Shown piece by piece: positions 37,096 to 47,581 of a stretch of DNA of 64,000 bases; position 1 is the first letter of the stretch; the number at the start of each line of letters is the position of its first letter. This stretch comes from Gavia stellata. Taxonomy: Eukaryota; Chordata; Aves; Gaviiformes; Gaviidae. The notes under the pieces were generated by a model. It saw nothing but the letters and a program-made list of their open reading frames with translations, ran no database searches and was not told where the DNA came from. The translations under genes were made by a program, and so were the position numbers. The stretch spans positions 105,129,020 through 105,193,019 of the forward strand of contig NC_082594.1 of NCBI RefSeq assembly GCF_030936135.1, read 5' to 3'.

Positions 37096-40000
37096 CAAGC
37101 TCCCAGGGGCAAGAGAACAGCATGTTGTTACAATGAGAACTGTGTTTTCTTCTTCCCAACCCTCTTTTTCATAATTATGGGAGAATCAAGTGAAGAAAAT
37201 TATTGGGATGGCTTCTGAATAATGCCAGGGTGCTGAGCAGCTGTAATAAAACAAACCAGAAACTTTGTGGCCTGATAGCCTGATTTAGATAGATACAGGG
37301 ATTTGTGTCTGGCTGTCCTGTGCTGTCAGCATGAGGGAAAGTTTTCATATATCCTAGTCTGTGACCCATAAAATACAAAAATATAATGCATTAGAAGAGG
37401 ATAACAGCATGCTGTCGGAATTGAACTGGCTGTTAAAAGTAATTTTGAAATAAGCATTGTACAATCTTTGTGATTAATAGAAATAAGGGGAGAAAAGAGC
37501 TTAAAAAAGACTTCTCTGGGAACATTAGAAACTCAGCTTTAATCCTTCTGGACTCTGTGGATGATTTGGAACAGCCAAAAGTGTATTTAGCACTATGTGT
37601 TTTCACTGGTTTTAAGCCAATAAAATAAAATATACTGAAACTCAATTAGCAACATTATTCTGTTATTGCTTTGTCATTGTCAGTGTTTTGCACTACCCAG
37701 TGGCTGCTCAAAAAAAATTCTTCCTTGAAGCTTGGAATAAGACCTTCCCATGCCACAGGGACTTGACTCTGCTATTTGTAGGATCCAGCACTCTCATTCA
37801 TCCTCAGCATCAGAGACTGCACAACTGGATCCAAGCAATGGGATTAATTAGACATATTTCTGAAAATCCCTGCAATGAAAGCAATCCTGTTTATTTCAGT
37901 GAGAGTATTTACCAGAGCAGGGAGCTGAAGAACAGGACCCTGTTGGGGCAGACACCTTTCTGAACATACTTCTAAGCTGTTTACTCTGTGAACAGTTCAT
38001 TTCATTCTACTAAAATGACAACTTACTTCCTAGAAAATAAAATATCTGATTGCCAAAGAAAGCAGCAGTTAATGGGGAAATTCATGGTGAGAAGAGCAAA
38101 TATCAGATGGAAACTCATCTCATTTTTCTTTGTGGAAGGTCCTCATTTTAAAACCATAAAATGTGGTGCATAGCTTTGGGAAAACATAAGGTTCATATTG
38201 CATTTGTTTCTTCCTGTCAGCTATTAGAAACTGATTTTATCTTTTTTTTTTCTCATAATAGTTGTTCTGCCACAGTGAGTGCTTTACTCCTGCCTTTTGA
38301 AAATATTTTGATGCTGTAAAAGGAATCAAGCAGCATTAGGAAATTTGCACTCATTGATTTTAAAGCACATGGTGTATAAGCTTCAGCAGATCATTTCAGA
38401 AGTGTTCCTCAGTTATTTAAATTTAGGGGTGGGAGCAGGGACAGACAAACTCAGAGGGAAGTTTGATGGTTTCGTGAGAATTGACCCATTGAGAAGGAAA
38501 AAATGTTATACCTCTGATAATACTGGTCACTTCTACTTGTTGTTGAGCAGGTTATGAGTTATCACTGTCATATACTTTCAAAACAATAGTTCAAATACCA
38601 TATGCATTCACACACTTCTACTATTTAGAACCAGATCCTGATACTTTTTCTTGCATTGAGTGTGCTCTTAATCTGTGAATTCCCCATGAATTCAAGTAAA
38701 TGCTGGAAGAATAAAGTCTGAGTGTGACTGAAGGTAGCAGAATTGGGATGATACTTTTTGAAAAGCAAAACCAAAATATCCCAAATCTTTCAGATAACTA
38801 CCCTTTGCTTGGGAGCTTATTATATGTATATACCACAAGGTGATACTGGACAAAACACAAACACAAATTCCTCAGTAGGAACACTGTCTTTAACCCATAC
38901 CAGAAAAGTGTGGTATATCTGTTACGTCTCTTTGAAATTGTGACATAGGATGCCAGCCTACACACACCTATTTCTTAAAAAAACTTTTTAGGATATTATA
39001 TTGTTAATAAATTGAACATATGGAGGTAAAGTATTTAGGCTTGTGCAGTTTGCCTGAGTGGACACTACTCTGTATTTTGGTCAAGAAATTAGAATGATTC
39101 AAAATCAACTTGGTATTCACTAAAGGGATCTAAACTGGCTTAAGTGACATTATCTCAAAGTATAATTGTAAAAAAAGGACAAGCCATGGGGTTGATGTCT
39201 CGCTCTGAAGATCTCTCTATCACTGGCCTTGGTTTTGTGCTATTTAACATTTGAAGTGTGACCTGTAAGTCTCTATAAAAACATTGCTAATGAAGTTTGC
39301 AGTGAACACGAGTGCTAGGACAGCAGCCAACAGCGGAAAGGACAAAGTCACTGATTCAGAGTCATCTGGGTAAGCAGGAGACAAACTAGCAAACCACCTT
39401 CCTCTCGATATGGCATAGTGCAGCCACACATCTGGGAGTGGGGACTGGAGTTCACACTCCAGTAGGAGGCCATGGTAGCAGATGGTCAGCCGAATGTGCA
39501 ATCACACGACTGATGTAGCCAATGCAATCTTTGATTGTATCATTGCGGGTAGAGAAGAGCAGGAGATGATACACCTGATATTTGGGTTTTGCTTTAATGC
39601 CCAGTTTTGCTATCAATGATGTCTGCAAATCTGACGTGCTTCTTCCTGATTAGTAATAAAAAAGCCAGTCTTGACAGTCAGAGAGAACAAATACCATGGG
39701 GTTTTTTCAGATTTAAAAAAGAAAAAGCAATGGGTAACTTAAAGACCCTCAGTCAATTCCTGCATGGGGAAGAAGTGGGGATGCAGGGTCATCAGGGCAG
39801 TGCAATGCCCTCCTTCTCCAGCCAGGTCCTGTCCCACAGGCCCCATCAGGGCAAGCCCAGCCTGGCTGGAACACCCGTGTCCCCAAGGGCAGAACTGACA
39901 AATGCTGACAGCACACAGACGGATATTTTCCACTGTGGGGTATTTGCAATGGCTAGCAACATTCCCGACTTTCTTTTTAAAACATATGGTGCCCTGACAT

Positions 40001-40905
40001 TGGAAATTGTGCAGGAGAACCTTGCTCAGGATCAGACCGATAGCAGAATGGAGTTAGGGGCATCACAGGCATAACATAAACCACATAAGGAACAAAACAG
40101 CGCTTCAGGCAAGCCATGTTTTTTCTGCAGTCCCATTGGATCCTGACTTCTCACAGCAGCCTGTATGGCAGTTCTGGTTTCTTTCTCACTAAATAAAATT
40201 TGGCTGCTGACATGAGCTTCCTTTTAAAGTGCAGTAGCATTACCTGGGCATTTGTGGTGTAATTGCCAGCAGGCTACTTGGGCACTGGCACAGTAATATG
40301 CTTTCCACGCAGCAGTGGTAGGCACAAACTCTTGCTCCTCCTTTCCATTCAATTTCTGTGAGCCAACAACACCACAGAATTAATTATACCATATAATAAT
40401 CCCTGTGCCCCAAATTGAGCTCACCGCCTGCAATGTTTGGGCAACAAATGCTGTTAATAACCTTTCTGTCTAAACGTATGACAAGAAGATCTGCTTCCAT
40501 TGACAACGTTTTTCTGTAAGCGAAAAAGAAATCTTAAAACTCTTGTCAGTAAAATACCCTCAGATAGGAAAGTCTGTCCTATCTCTTATTCCATACAGGT
40601 CATTGTAATTAGTCTCAGTAGAGGTGCCAGGCACTCTGTGGCTGGCTCTGGTTGTTTATCGGATCATTTCGTACCTCCCTTTCAAGAGAATTCTGCAAAT
40701 GAAGACAGAAGGACCCTGGACCCTTAGAAATTAACCCAAAGGTGAAATGAAAATACAGGTATGCACATTTTATATGAGAAGCTGGTATATGACAAGCTGT
40801 GGACAGGTTCCAGAAAAGTGAATCTGGCGTTTTAAGTTTCTTAATGGCTACATCAGAAGAGCATCAAGAGCAGACACAAGCTGTATGTCTGGTGTCAAAT
40901 TATGG
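37096..40905. other. Intergenic, no gene seen
   Basis: AT-rich. A somewhat GC-richer stretch lies at about 39770-39910 within a 155-codon plus-strand frame (39607-40074). The frame has no recognisable domain, and an overlapping minus-strand frame is also open, so I treat it as chance. Confidence 0.6.
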
Positions 40906-41283
40906 TTACCTCAACAACACTCCAGTCACAGAGACGCAGTCATGGATGCAGAGACACTCCTCCTCTCCCTTTCTCTCTCTGTCTTTTTCTTGCTTACCAC
41001 CAAATGTTTCCACAGAGAATGTAGCTATAATATTAGGGACCAACACACCTAATGCAGCCCTGTGTGGAGAGGGCTGACAGCTCCCATCTCCTAGAAAGAT
41101 TTGTTTCCAGCCTTTCTGTGCTCTTCCCTTTCCACTGATGCAGCCGACGTAGGGGTCCCACTCAGATCGCACGAGACACCCCTCTGAGGCCATCTGGCTG
41201 GCAAGAACGGCTATGAAGACAAGGACCAGTAATGCCAGCCATGTCATCTGTGGGCGTATCATCTCATCTACTAATTTACCCAT
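40906..41283 (-). other. Unrecognised ORF with signal-peptide-like segment
   Basis: A 125-codon minus-strand frame that I do not recognise. From an internal ATG at codon 13 (41247) it reads a strongly hydrophobic stretch, MTWLALLVLVFIAVLASQ, ending in small residues as a cleavable signal peptide does. A short cysteine-containing segment follows, with cysteines at residues 36 and 48. Six CpGs survive between 41144 and 41256 while neighbouring DNA is nearly CpG-free. A good splice donor (GTAAGC, minus strand near 40997) lies inside the frame, so a first-exon interpretation is possible. Against it: weak Kozak context, no known family match, and a low-complexity charged C-terminus. It is most likely a chance ORF. 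Confidence 0.15.
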
Positions 41284-43934
41284 AACATGAGAGCAGGTTT
41301 TCAGTTAAATAAGGAGCGGAATAAAAGATTACTCTTTCAGTCTTAACAGACAGGATGAATAAAAGGTTGAAGGGCGGAGGATGAGAACAGATTCACTGAT
41401 GGACAGAGAACTCCAGCCCAGCACCCTCAAGGTCTTCAGGCAACTCTGTTCACTGGGTGTCAGATCCTTGAAAACCCTTTGAGTACATGGGCCCCAAGAA
41501 ACTTGCGAGGGAAACAGAAATTGAGATCACATCCTCTGTTTTCCAGTCCAGGCCCTGCTCAAAAGACTTCTGGTTAAGGGCCAGCTGTTGCAGGGAGCAG
41601 AAGTGGTATGTCCTCTGAAGGTATGTTTTTACCAATAGCCTGCTCATTGTGCTCAGCCCCCTGCAGTGCTGCAGCTTGGTCTGGCCTCTCTTAGCTGTAT
41701 GCGAGAAGTGATTGCTGCTCCTGAAGTCTGTTTCCTTTTAAGTCTACCTGACAACTTCATTGCAGATGTAAAACTGGACCATGTGTTGAAGGGAAAGCTG
41801 AGGTTTGCTTACCTCAATTAGTCTCATAAAGTTACAAGGCACAAGTTGCATGGCTTTTATCAGTAGCTATTTCTCCTGTATTTCCACTTCAAAAACAGCA
41901 GAGAGGATGGAAGTATACAAGTGAAAAAAGAAATGTTGTAACTGCTGGAAGCTCTACTGAATATCAGATAGAATATCAAAGAGTTTGAAAGGTGATGTTT
42001 TCTGATTTTTACAGTTGTCCTTAAATTCTGCCTGATTTGTACCTTAGTTAATGTCTCCATGAGGAAAAAAAGACCATTAAGTAAGTTCAGCATGAGAGAT
42101 TATCTTTCAGCATTTGAGCTCAGTTAATCAACATGAATTAAGACCATATATTACTTTTTACTGACAGCATACCCTGGAATACATAAAACCAGAAATAATG
42201 TGGTTTTTTTATTGGGAGACAGTCTAATGGTTGTTTATTTCAAATTCTTAAGTGAAACGCTCAGAGTGTAGAAATTTTAACAGAACCTTGCTGATTTATA
42301 CAGAACATGAGGTGCTGAAATGAAATAGGTGCTAACAAAAGCAAAACAAAAATTACTTTTAAACAATTGTGTTGAAACCCTATTTTGTTGTAATAGCTCA
42401 TTTTCTTGTCTCTCATGCAGTCATGGTTTCAATAGTTCTTCAGTGAAAAGAATTATCCAGTCCAGGCAGGATCTGAATCCCTAATGATAGACAGGATGGA
42501 AGGAAAAAACTAAGTGGCCTTAATACATAAGCAGCCTAACCTCAGCCCAGCCTTGGAGAGCATCCCAAATGTAAATAAAAAATTATACAGAATTGCAAGA
42601 GAATCTTTCCCCTGACTTAAAGCCAATATCCCTTTCTTCATCCAATAGCTTTTAAATATGCACCTTTTTTTTTTTTTTTCAAAGCATGGTGTTGTCAATG
42701 CAACATGTTGCTTTTGGTGATAATCTCCAAACAACACCACATTTACTTCTGCGGTGTCAGGTAAAGGAAATTTTCCAGGTCAGATTTTTGTATGTTCGGT
42801 GACTACTAAGCTATCAATGAATTAATTAAAGACAGATTTCCGTATCATACGTGACAAATTGTTACTGATACTACAAGGAAGAGAAGTGTCGGAGGGGCTC
42901 TGCCATTTTGTGATTCATCATGTTTCTGGCTTTCCTCCTGCTTTGTATGCATCCTACTGCAAGTACCTGCTATTGTGTCGTTACTGATGCGTTTTTCACA
43001 CAGGCTGTAATCTCGGTCTTTGCTTGCAGCAGTGAACATTGTATTTCTATATTTTCTGCATTGTTTCAGAGGTCAGGAGACTGTTTGCAGATTTGCACGC
43101 CTTGCTCTGTTACACAAAGCATGCATATTCACTAGAAAAAAAAGTCGACAAAAAAGAAGAGACTGTCTTGTAACTCTCAGGAGTTGAATTCAGGAGCTGA
43201 ATTCTTCTACATTAATTACACCAGTATTCAAGGATGAGAAGTCTCCATGGTAACCTTATTGTCATATGGTATGCGTAAAGCTTCAAGTATGAAACTACTA
43301 TTTACCTTTTTAAAATACTGAAGGACAGGGGAAAAGACATATTAAGGTGTGCTTCAGTAAACATCAATACATAGCTGTGTCCATAAATATCCATAACAAA
43401 TCTGATGTCTTTACTGGTGGGATTTTTTTAATCAATCTTTGCATGTGCAAAACTTTTATTCAAGACAGTGCTGTTTAGGACTCCAAGGTCAGTCATGTCC
43501 TTGCATGAGGAGCTTCCTCATTCTTCTCATTAACTGCATCTCAGATTATCATTGTGAAGGGAGAATAGCTATTGTAGGACCCTACCATACATTATAGCAG
43601 GGAGTATATCTGCTGGGACAGAGAACTCACCAGAGGTGAGTCAGAGCAGAAAACAAAACATGGTGACTTCTTTTACCCAACAGCTTTTAGCAGCATCTTT
43701 TTTGTTGTTGCTTCTTTTTGTACTAGCAAATGAAGACCTGTAGGCCTGATATCAGTGTAGGGCAGAAACCTGACAGAAGCTGCACTAAAGAACCAAGTTC
43801 ATAAATGCACAGCTAAATATGACATCAGGGAAGATCACATTATTTTTTTGTAGAGACAAGTTATGTCTCACACATCTGCATGAGTCCTCTGAAGTGGATT
43901 GAGTGGACTGAGCACACAGACAAGCATCACAGGC
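41284..43934. other. Intergenic, no gene seen
   Basis: AT-rich DNA with the poly-T run at 42665-42680 and a short imperfect tandem (CAGGAGTTGAATT / CAGGAGCTGAATT) near 43175-43203. The boundary with the old CR1 at about 43935 is approximate, and the element may begin slightly further left. Confidence 0.55.
42665..42680. repeat. Poly-T run (16)
   Basis: Sixteen consecutive T residues, which would be poly-A on the minus strand. I looked leftward on the minus strand for a retrotransposed body and saw no recognisable gene-derived or SINE sequence, so it is recorded only as a homopolymer. Confidence 0.9.
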
Positions 43935-45786
43935 TCATGGTCTGCTTCATCTCCAGAACGCTTTCGGCAAGATTTCCTCCTCCTCCCCATGCCGAAAGCT
44001 CTTCAAGAGACTCAGTTGCTACAGACTAAAAGGAGAAAGTCCTCTCATGGATTAGGACTTTACTAAAAGGCAGGGGTGTTGGTTGACGAGAAGCTCAACA
44101 TGAGCCAGCAATGCGTGCTTGCAGCCCAGAAAGCCAACCGTATCCTGGGCTGCATCAAAAGAAGCGTGACCAGCAGGTCCAGGGAGGTGATTCTCCCGCT
44201 CTACTCTGCTCTCGTGAGAGCATTCAGCTCTGGGGCCCCCAACATAAGAAGGACATGAATCTGTTGGAGCGAGTCCAGAGGAGGGCCACAAAGATGATCA
44301 GAGGGTTGGAGCACCTCCCCTCTGAAGAGAGGGTGAGAGAGTTGGGGTTGTTCAACCTGGAGAAGAGAAGGCTCCAGGGAGACCTTACAGCAGCCTTCCA
44401 GTACCTGAAAGGGACCTACAAGAAAGCTGGAGAGGGACTTTTTACAAGAGCATGTAGTGACAGGACAAGGGGTAATGGCTTTAAACCAAAAGAGGGTAGA
44501 TTTAGAATAGTTATTACCAAGAAATTCTTCACCATGAGGGTGGTGAGGCACTGGAACAGGTTGCCCAGAGAAGTTGTGGATGCCCCAACCCTGGAAGTGT
44601 TCAAGGCCAGGTTGGACGGGGCTTTGAGCAACCTGGTCTAGTGGAAGGTGTCCCTGGCCATGGCAGGGGGGTTGGAACTAGATGATCTTTAAGGTCCCTT
44701 CCAACCCAAACCATTCTATGATTTTATGATTCTAAACAGAAGGTAGGAACAAATGACATTTTTGCAAAAGGGGAAAGATTGCAGAAATTGGTGCTAGGAC
44801 CTATGCTGTCTAACATATCCCTAAATGATCTAAAAATGAGAGTGCAGTGTCAATCTGCAGATGATACTAAATTTTTCAGGGCAAAGGTCAAAAGAAAACA
44901 AAAAAGTCAACTGTGACAGGCTGCAGAAGATTTGTAGAAGAATGATGGGTGAATAAAATAGCATATGAATTTCACTGTTTGTGAGGTGATTCACAAGAGG
45001 AAAAACAACCCTCACTTTGCATACAGAATGATGGGCTCCGAACTAGCAATTACCATTCAGAAAAGAGATCCTGGAATTGTAATAAATAGTTCCATGAAAA
45101 TGTCAGCTCAAAGCTTGGCAGCGGTCAAAAAAGCAAATAGAACAGAGAACAAAAGAACAAACATCACTAGGCTGCTGTATAGATCTAGATGGTAGCCGTA
45201 TCCTCAGTAGGATGCATAACCTTCATCCCCCCCATCTCAAGAGAATACAGTACTATTAGAAAAGGTGCAGCAAAAGGTAACATGGATGGTTAAGGTGTGG
45301 GGCTTCCATACAAGAAGAGATTAAGCAGACTAGAACCCTTCAGCCTGGAAGATAAATGACCTTTATGATATCTATAAAGTCATGATAATGCAGAGGTAAA
45401 TAAAGGATGATTATTCACTGCTTCCCACCATAAGGACAAAGGGGCACCAAATGAATCATAAAAGCAACAGGCTCAAAGCAAACAAGAGGAGTCACTTTCT
45501 TTTACGATGCATAGCTCAGGTGTGGAATCCCTTACCGATGGAGGCTGTGAGTGCCATAAGTTTTCTCAGGGGCTGAAAAAGAAATTCAGGTACATTCAGC
45601 CAAGAAATGGTCCTTCAAGGATTATCAAACAAAACAAGTCTGAGTCTCAGACTGAAGAAGCATTGCAGTGTGGTTTTCTCTATTCCTTATGCTCCATCTC
45701 ATGCATCCCTTCTCACTCACCATCAGAGACATAGTACTGAATAAAGCAGACATCCACCCTGGCCTGGACCAGGCATTCTTATGTTA
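43935..45786 (+). mobile_element. Ancient CR1 LINE, interrupted by a younger CR1
   Basis: Old, decayed CR1 of the lineage also abundant in turtles and crocodilians. The left part (about 43935-44074) holds the FSKAFD-type region and the CCTCTCATGGATTAGG landmark. The right part (44735-45786) continues with GGTAGGAACAAATG, the 'ADDTKF' active-site block near 44855-44880 (GCAGATGATACTAAATTTTT), the thumb region (ATGATGGGCTCCGAACTAGC, near 45030) and the C-terminal LWN segment near 45515. It ends at GCATTCTTATGTTA, the expected 3' terminus of this lineage. Many stops and indels leave it non-coding. The left and right parts rejoin without apparent loss across the younger insertion. Confidence 0.8.
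44075..44734 (+). mobile_element. 5'-truncated avian CR1 LINE (ORF2 C-terminus and 3' UTR)
   Basis: Well-preserved bird CR1 covering the last part of ORF2 and the 3' untranslated tail. Recognisable peptide landmarks in order are [70 protein letters not shown], and VVRHWNRLPREVVDAPTLEV near the stop at about 44641. The tail has GGTCCCTTCCAACCCAAACC then ATTCTATG-type octamers. Compared with the usual CR1 sequence, about 16 bases are missing after GTGAGA at about 44218, which shifts the frame and splits the remaining open frame at that point. It is 5'-truncated, dead, and inserted inside an older CR1. Confidence 0.95.
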
Positions 45787-46589
45787 AACTATTATTCCAC
45801 CACATTAGAAGTGGGATAATACACACATTCGTCAAGTTTTCCTCTGTAGCATGGATCTGTGCTTCCTCTACAGACAGGCCATCTCTATCTCAGTTTTGTA
45901 TATGCTTGCTCTTAAGAGATATAAGCCTTCCCTAAAGAGTCTTGATCCTCGAGCTACAAATCTAGCCTATTCCGGTTCTGACTGATGAAGGATATTCCTG
46001 AGCTCCTGGTGCAATTCTTGATCAAAGCAACTTCACCTTCCCTTTCAACTTCAAATTCTCAACAGGTCAGTTGCGAGTGGAGAAGCCAATCCCCCCTCTG
46101 TTGCCTCTAACCAACTACTGTCAGTGTTGTACAAGCTGTTCCATAGCAAACTCTTGGGAAAAAATAGTCAAAAGCCAGCTGCAAATATACTCCTTGTATT
46201 GTCTAAATGTATCTTAGACTTGGCACAATCTAGATTTGGACCAGAAGAGGAATTTTAAAATCTCAATGTATGCCTTCCTGAGGTTGATGGAGGGCCATTT
46301 TCATCGCTGAGCTTCTGTGCAGGAACTCACACTCATGGTCATGCAGTACTGTAGTTTTTCATCAGAAAAATGACATATGTCCAAGTGTGTGCACTTAAAT
46401 AGAGTAATGTACTGAATGCGTAGGGAGGATGGCAAGCTGCATTCTGCAATTATGGATTGCTACAAGGATCATTTCTTTCTCTCTCTTCCCATTCAGCACC
46501 TGCATGAAGTCACGGTATGGACTCAGAGTGATAAAGTGCAAAAAACCATTTATTATTTCTCATCCTTATAGCCAATTTGAAGAGTATGG
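45787..46589. other. Spacer between CR1 elements
   Basis: About 800 bases between the terminus of the ancient CR1 and the third CR1. No recognised gene or repeat. Confidence 0.5.
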
Positions 46590-47581
46590 ACTGGGTGGGT
46601 GGGCTGTAAAATGGGTGAAAAGCTGACAAGTGCATTGAGCTCAAATAATAGTACTCAGTGGTTCAAAATCTAGCTAGCAGCTGATTACTGTCAGCGTTCC
46701 TCAGAGTCGAGTACTGAGCCCAACTGTTTGACATCTCCACCTGTAACCTTGGTGATGTGACAGAATTCGACTTTGTGGATAACAGCAAACCAAGGGTAAG
46801 CAGTTGACAAGGCAGAGGGGAGAGCTGCATGCAGAGAGACCTCAACAGACTGGAGAAATGGGCTGAAAAAATCCTCCTGAAGTTCAACAAAGACAAATGC
46901 AGTCTTTCACCTGGGACTGAACAATCCTGTGAAGCAGCATGGGCTGAGAACTGACTGGTCAGGAGGCAGCTTCACAGAGAAGGAGCTGAGGGTGCTGGTG
47001 GCTGACAGGTCGAACATGAGCAGCAGTGCACCCTTGCAGCAATGCAGGCTCACCACATACTGGGCCGAGCTAGAAAGAGTGTAACCAGCAGGTTGAGGGA
47101 AGTGATGCTTCTCCTATACGTACCTCTTTTAAGACCCCAGCTGGGGGACTGGCAAGAGAAGCGCCAACACACTGGAGCAAGTCCGGGGACAGATTTCTAG
47201 AACACTAAGGGGCACATGATGTGCAAGGAGAGGCTGAGGGACCTTGGTTTGTTCAGGCCGGAGAAGAGGTGGCTTCAGGGTGGCCAGGGGACCAATCACC
47301 TTCTTCAGCTATCTTCTGGGGTTTATAGAAGAGACAGACTCAGAATGGTTGGAGGTGCACAGCAAAAGAATAGGAGGCAATGTTCACAAGTCACAACAAG
47401 GGAAATTCTAACTGTAAGGTAAAAAGATCACAATTACGGTGTTTACACACTGGCTCAGGTTGCCCAGTGAATTTTCAGAACCTCCATCCTTGGAAATATT
47501 CATAACGTGACTGTACAAAGCCTGACCAACCTGATCTGACTTTGAAGTTAGCCCTGCTTGGAGCAGGGTGTTGAATTAGAC
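46590..47581 (+). mobile_element. Degraded CR1 LINE lacking its 3' tail
   Basis: Degenerate CR1 covering part of reverse transcriptase to the 3' UTR. Landmarks are TCAGTGGTTCAAAATCTAGC (near 46660), the GTCAGCGTTCCTCAGAG region before the active site (near 46695), GGAGCTGAGGGTGCTGGTGG (near 46985), GGAGAGGCTGAGGGACCTTG (near 47230), GGCTCAGGTTGCCCAGTGAA (near 47455) and the 3' UTR start AGCCCTGCTTGGAGCAGGG (near 47555). The match stops after GAATTAGAC, so the final 40-50 bases, including the octamer tail, are absent. Frames are broken throughout. The 5' edge is approximate. Confidence 0.8.

Noticed and set aside
39607..40074. 155-codon plus-strand frame
   Set aside because: Unrecognised product, overlapping open frames on the other strand, no supporting signals.
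44111..44641. 176-codon frame as a possible host gene
   Set aside because: It is the C-terminal part of CR1 ORF2 read after a frameshift, not a host gene.
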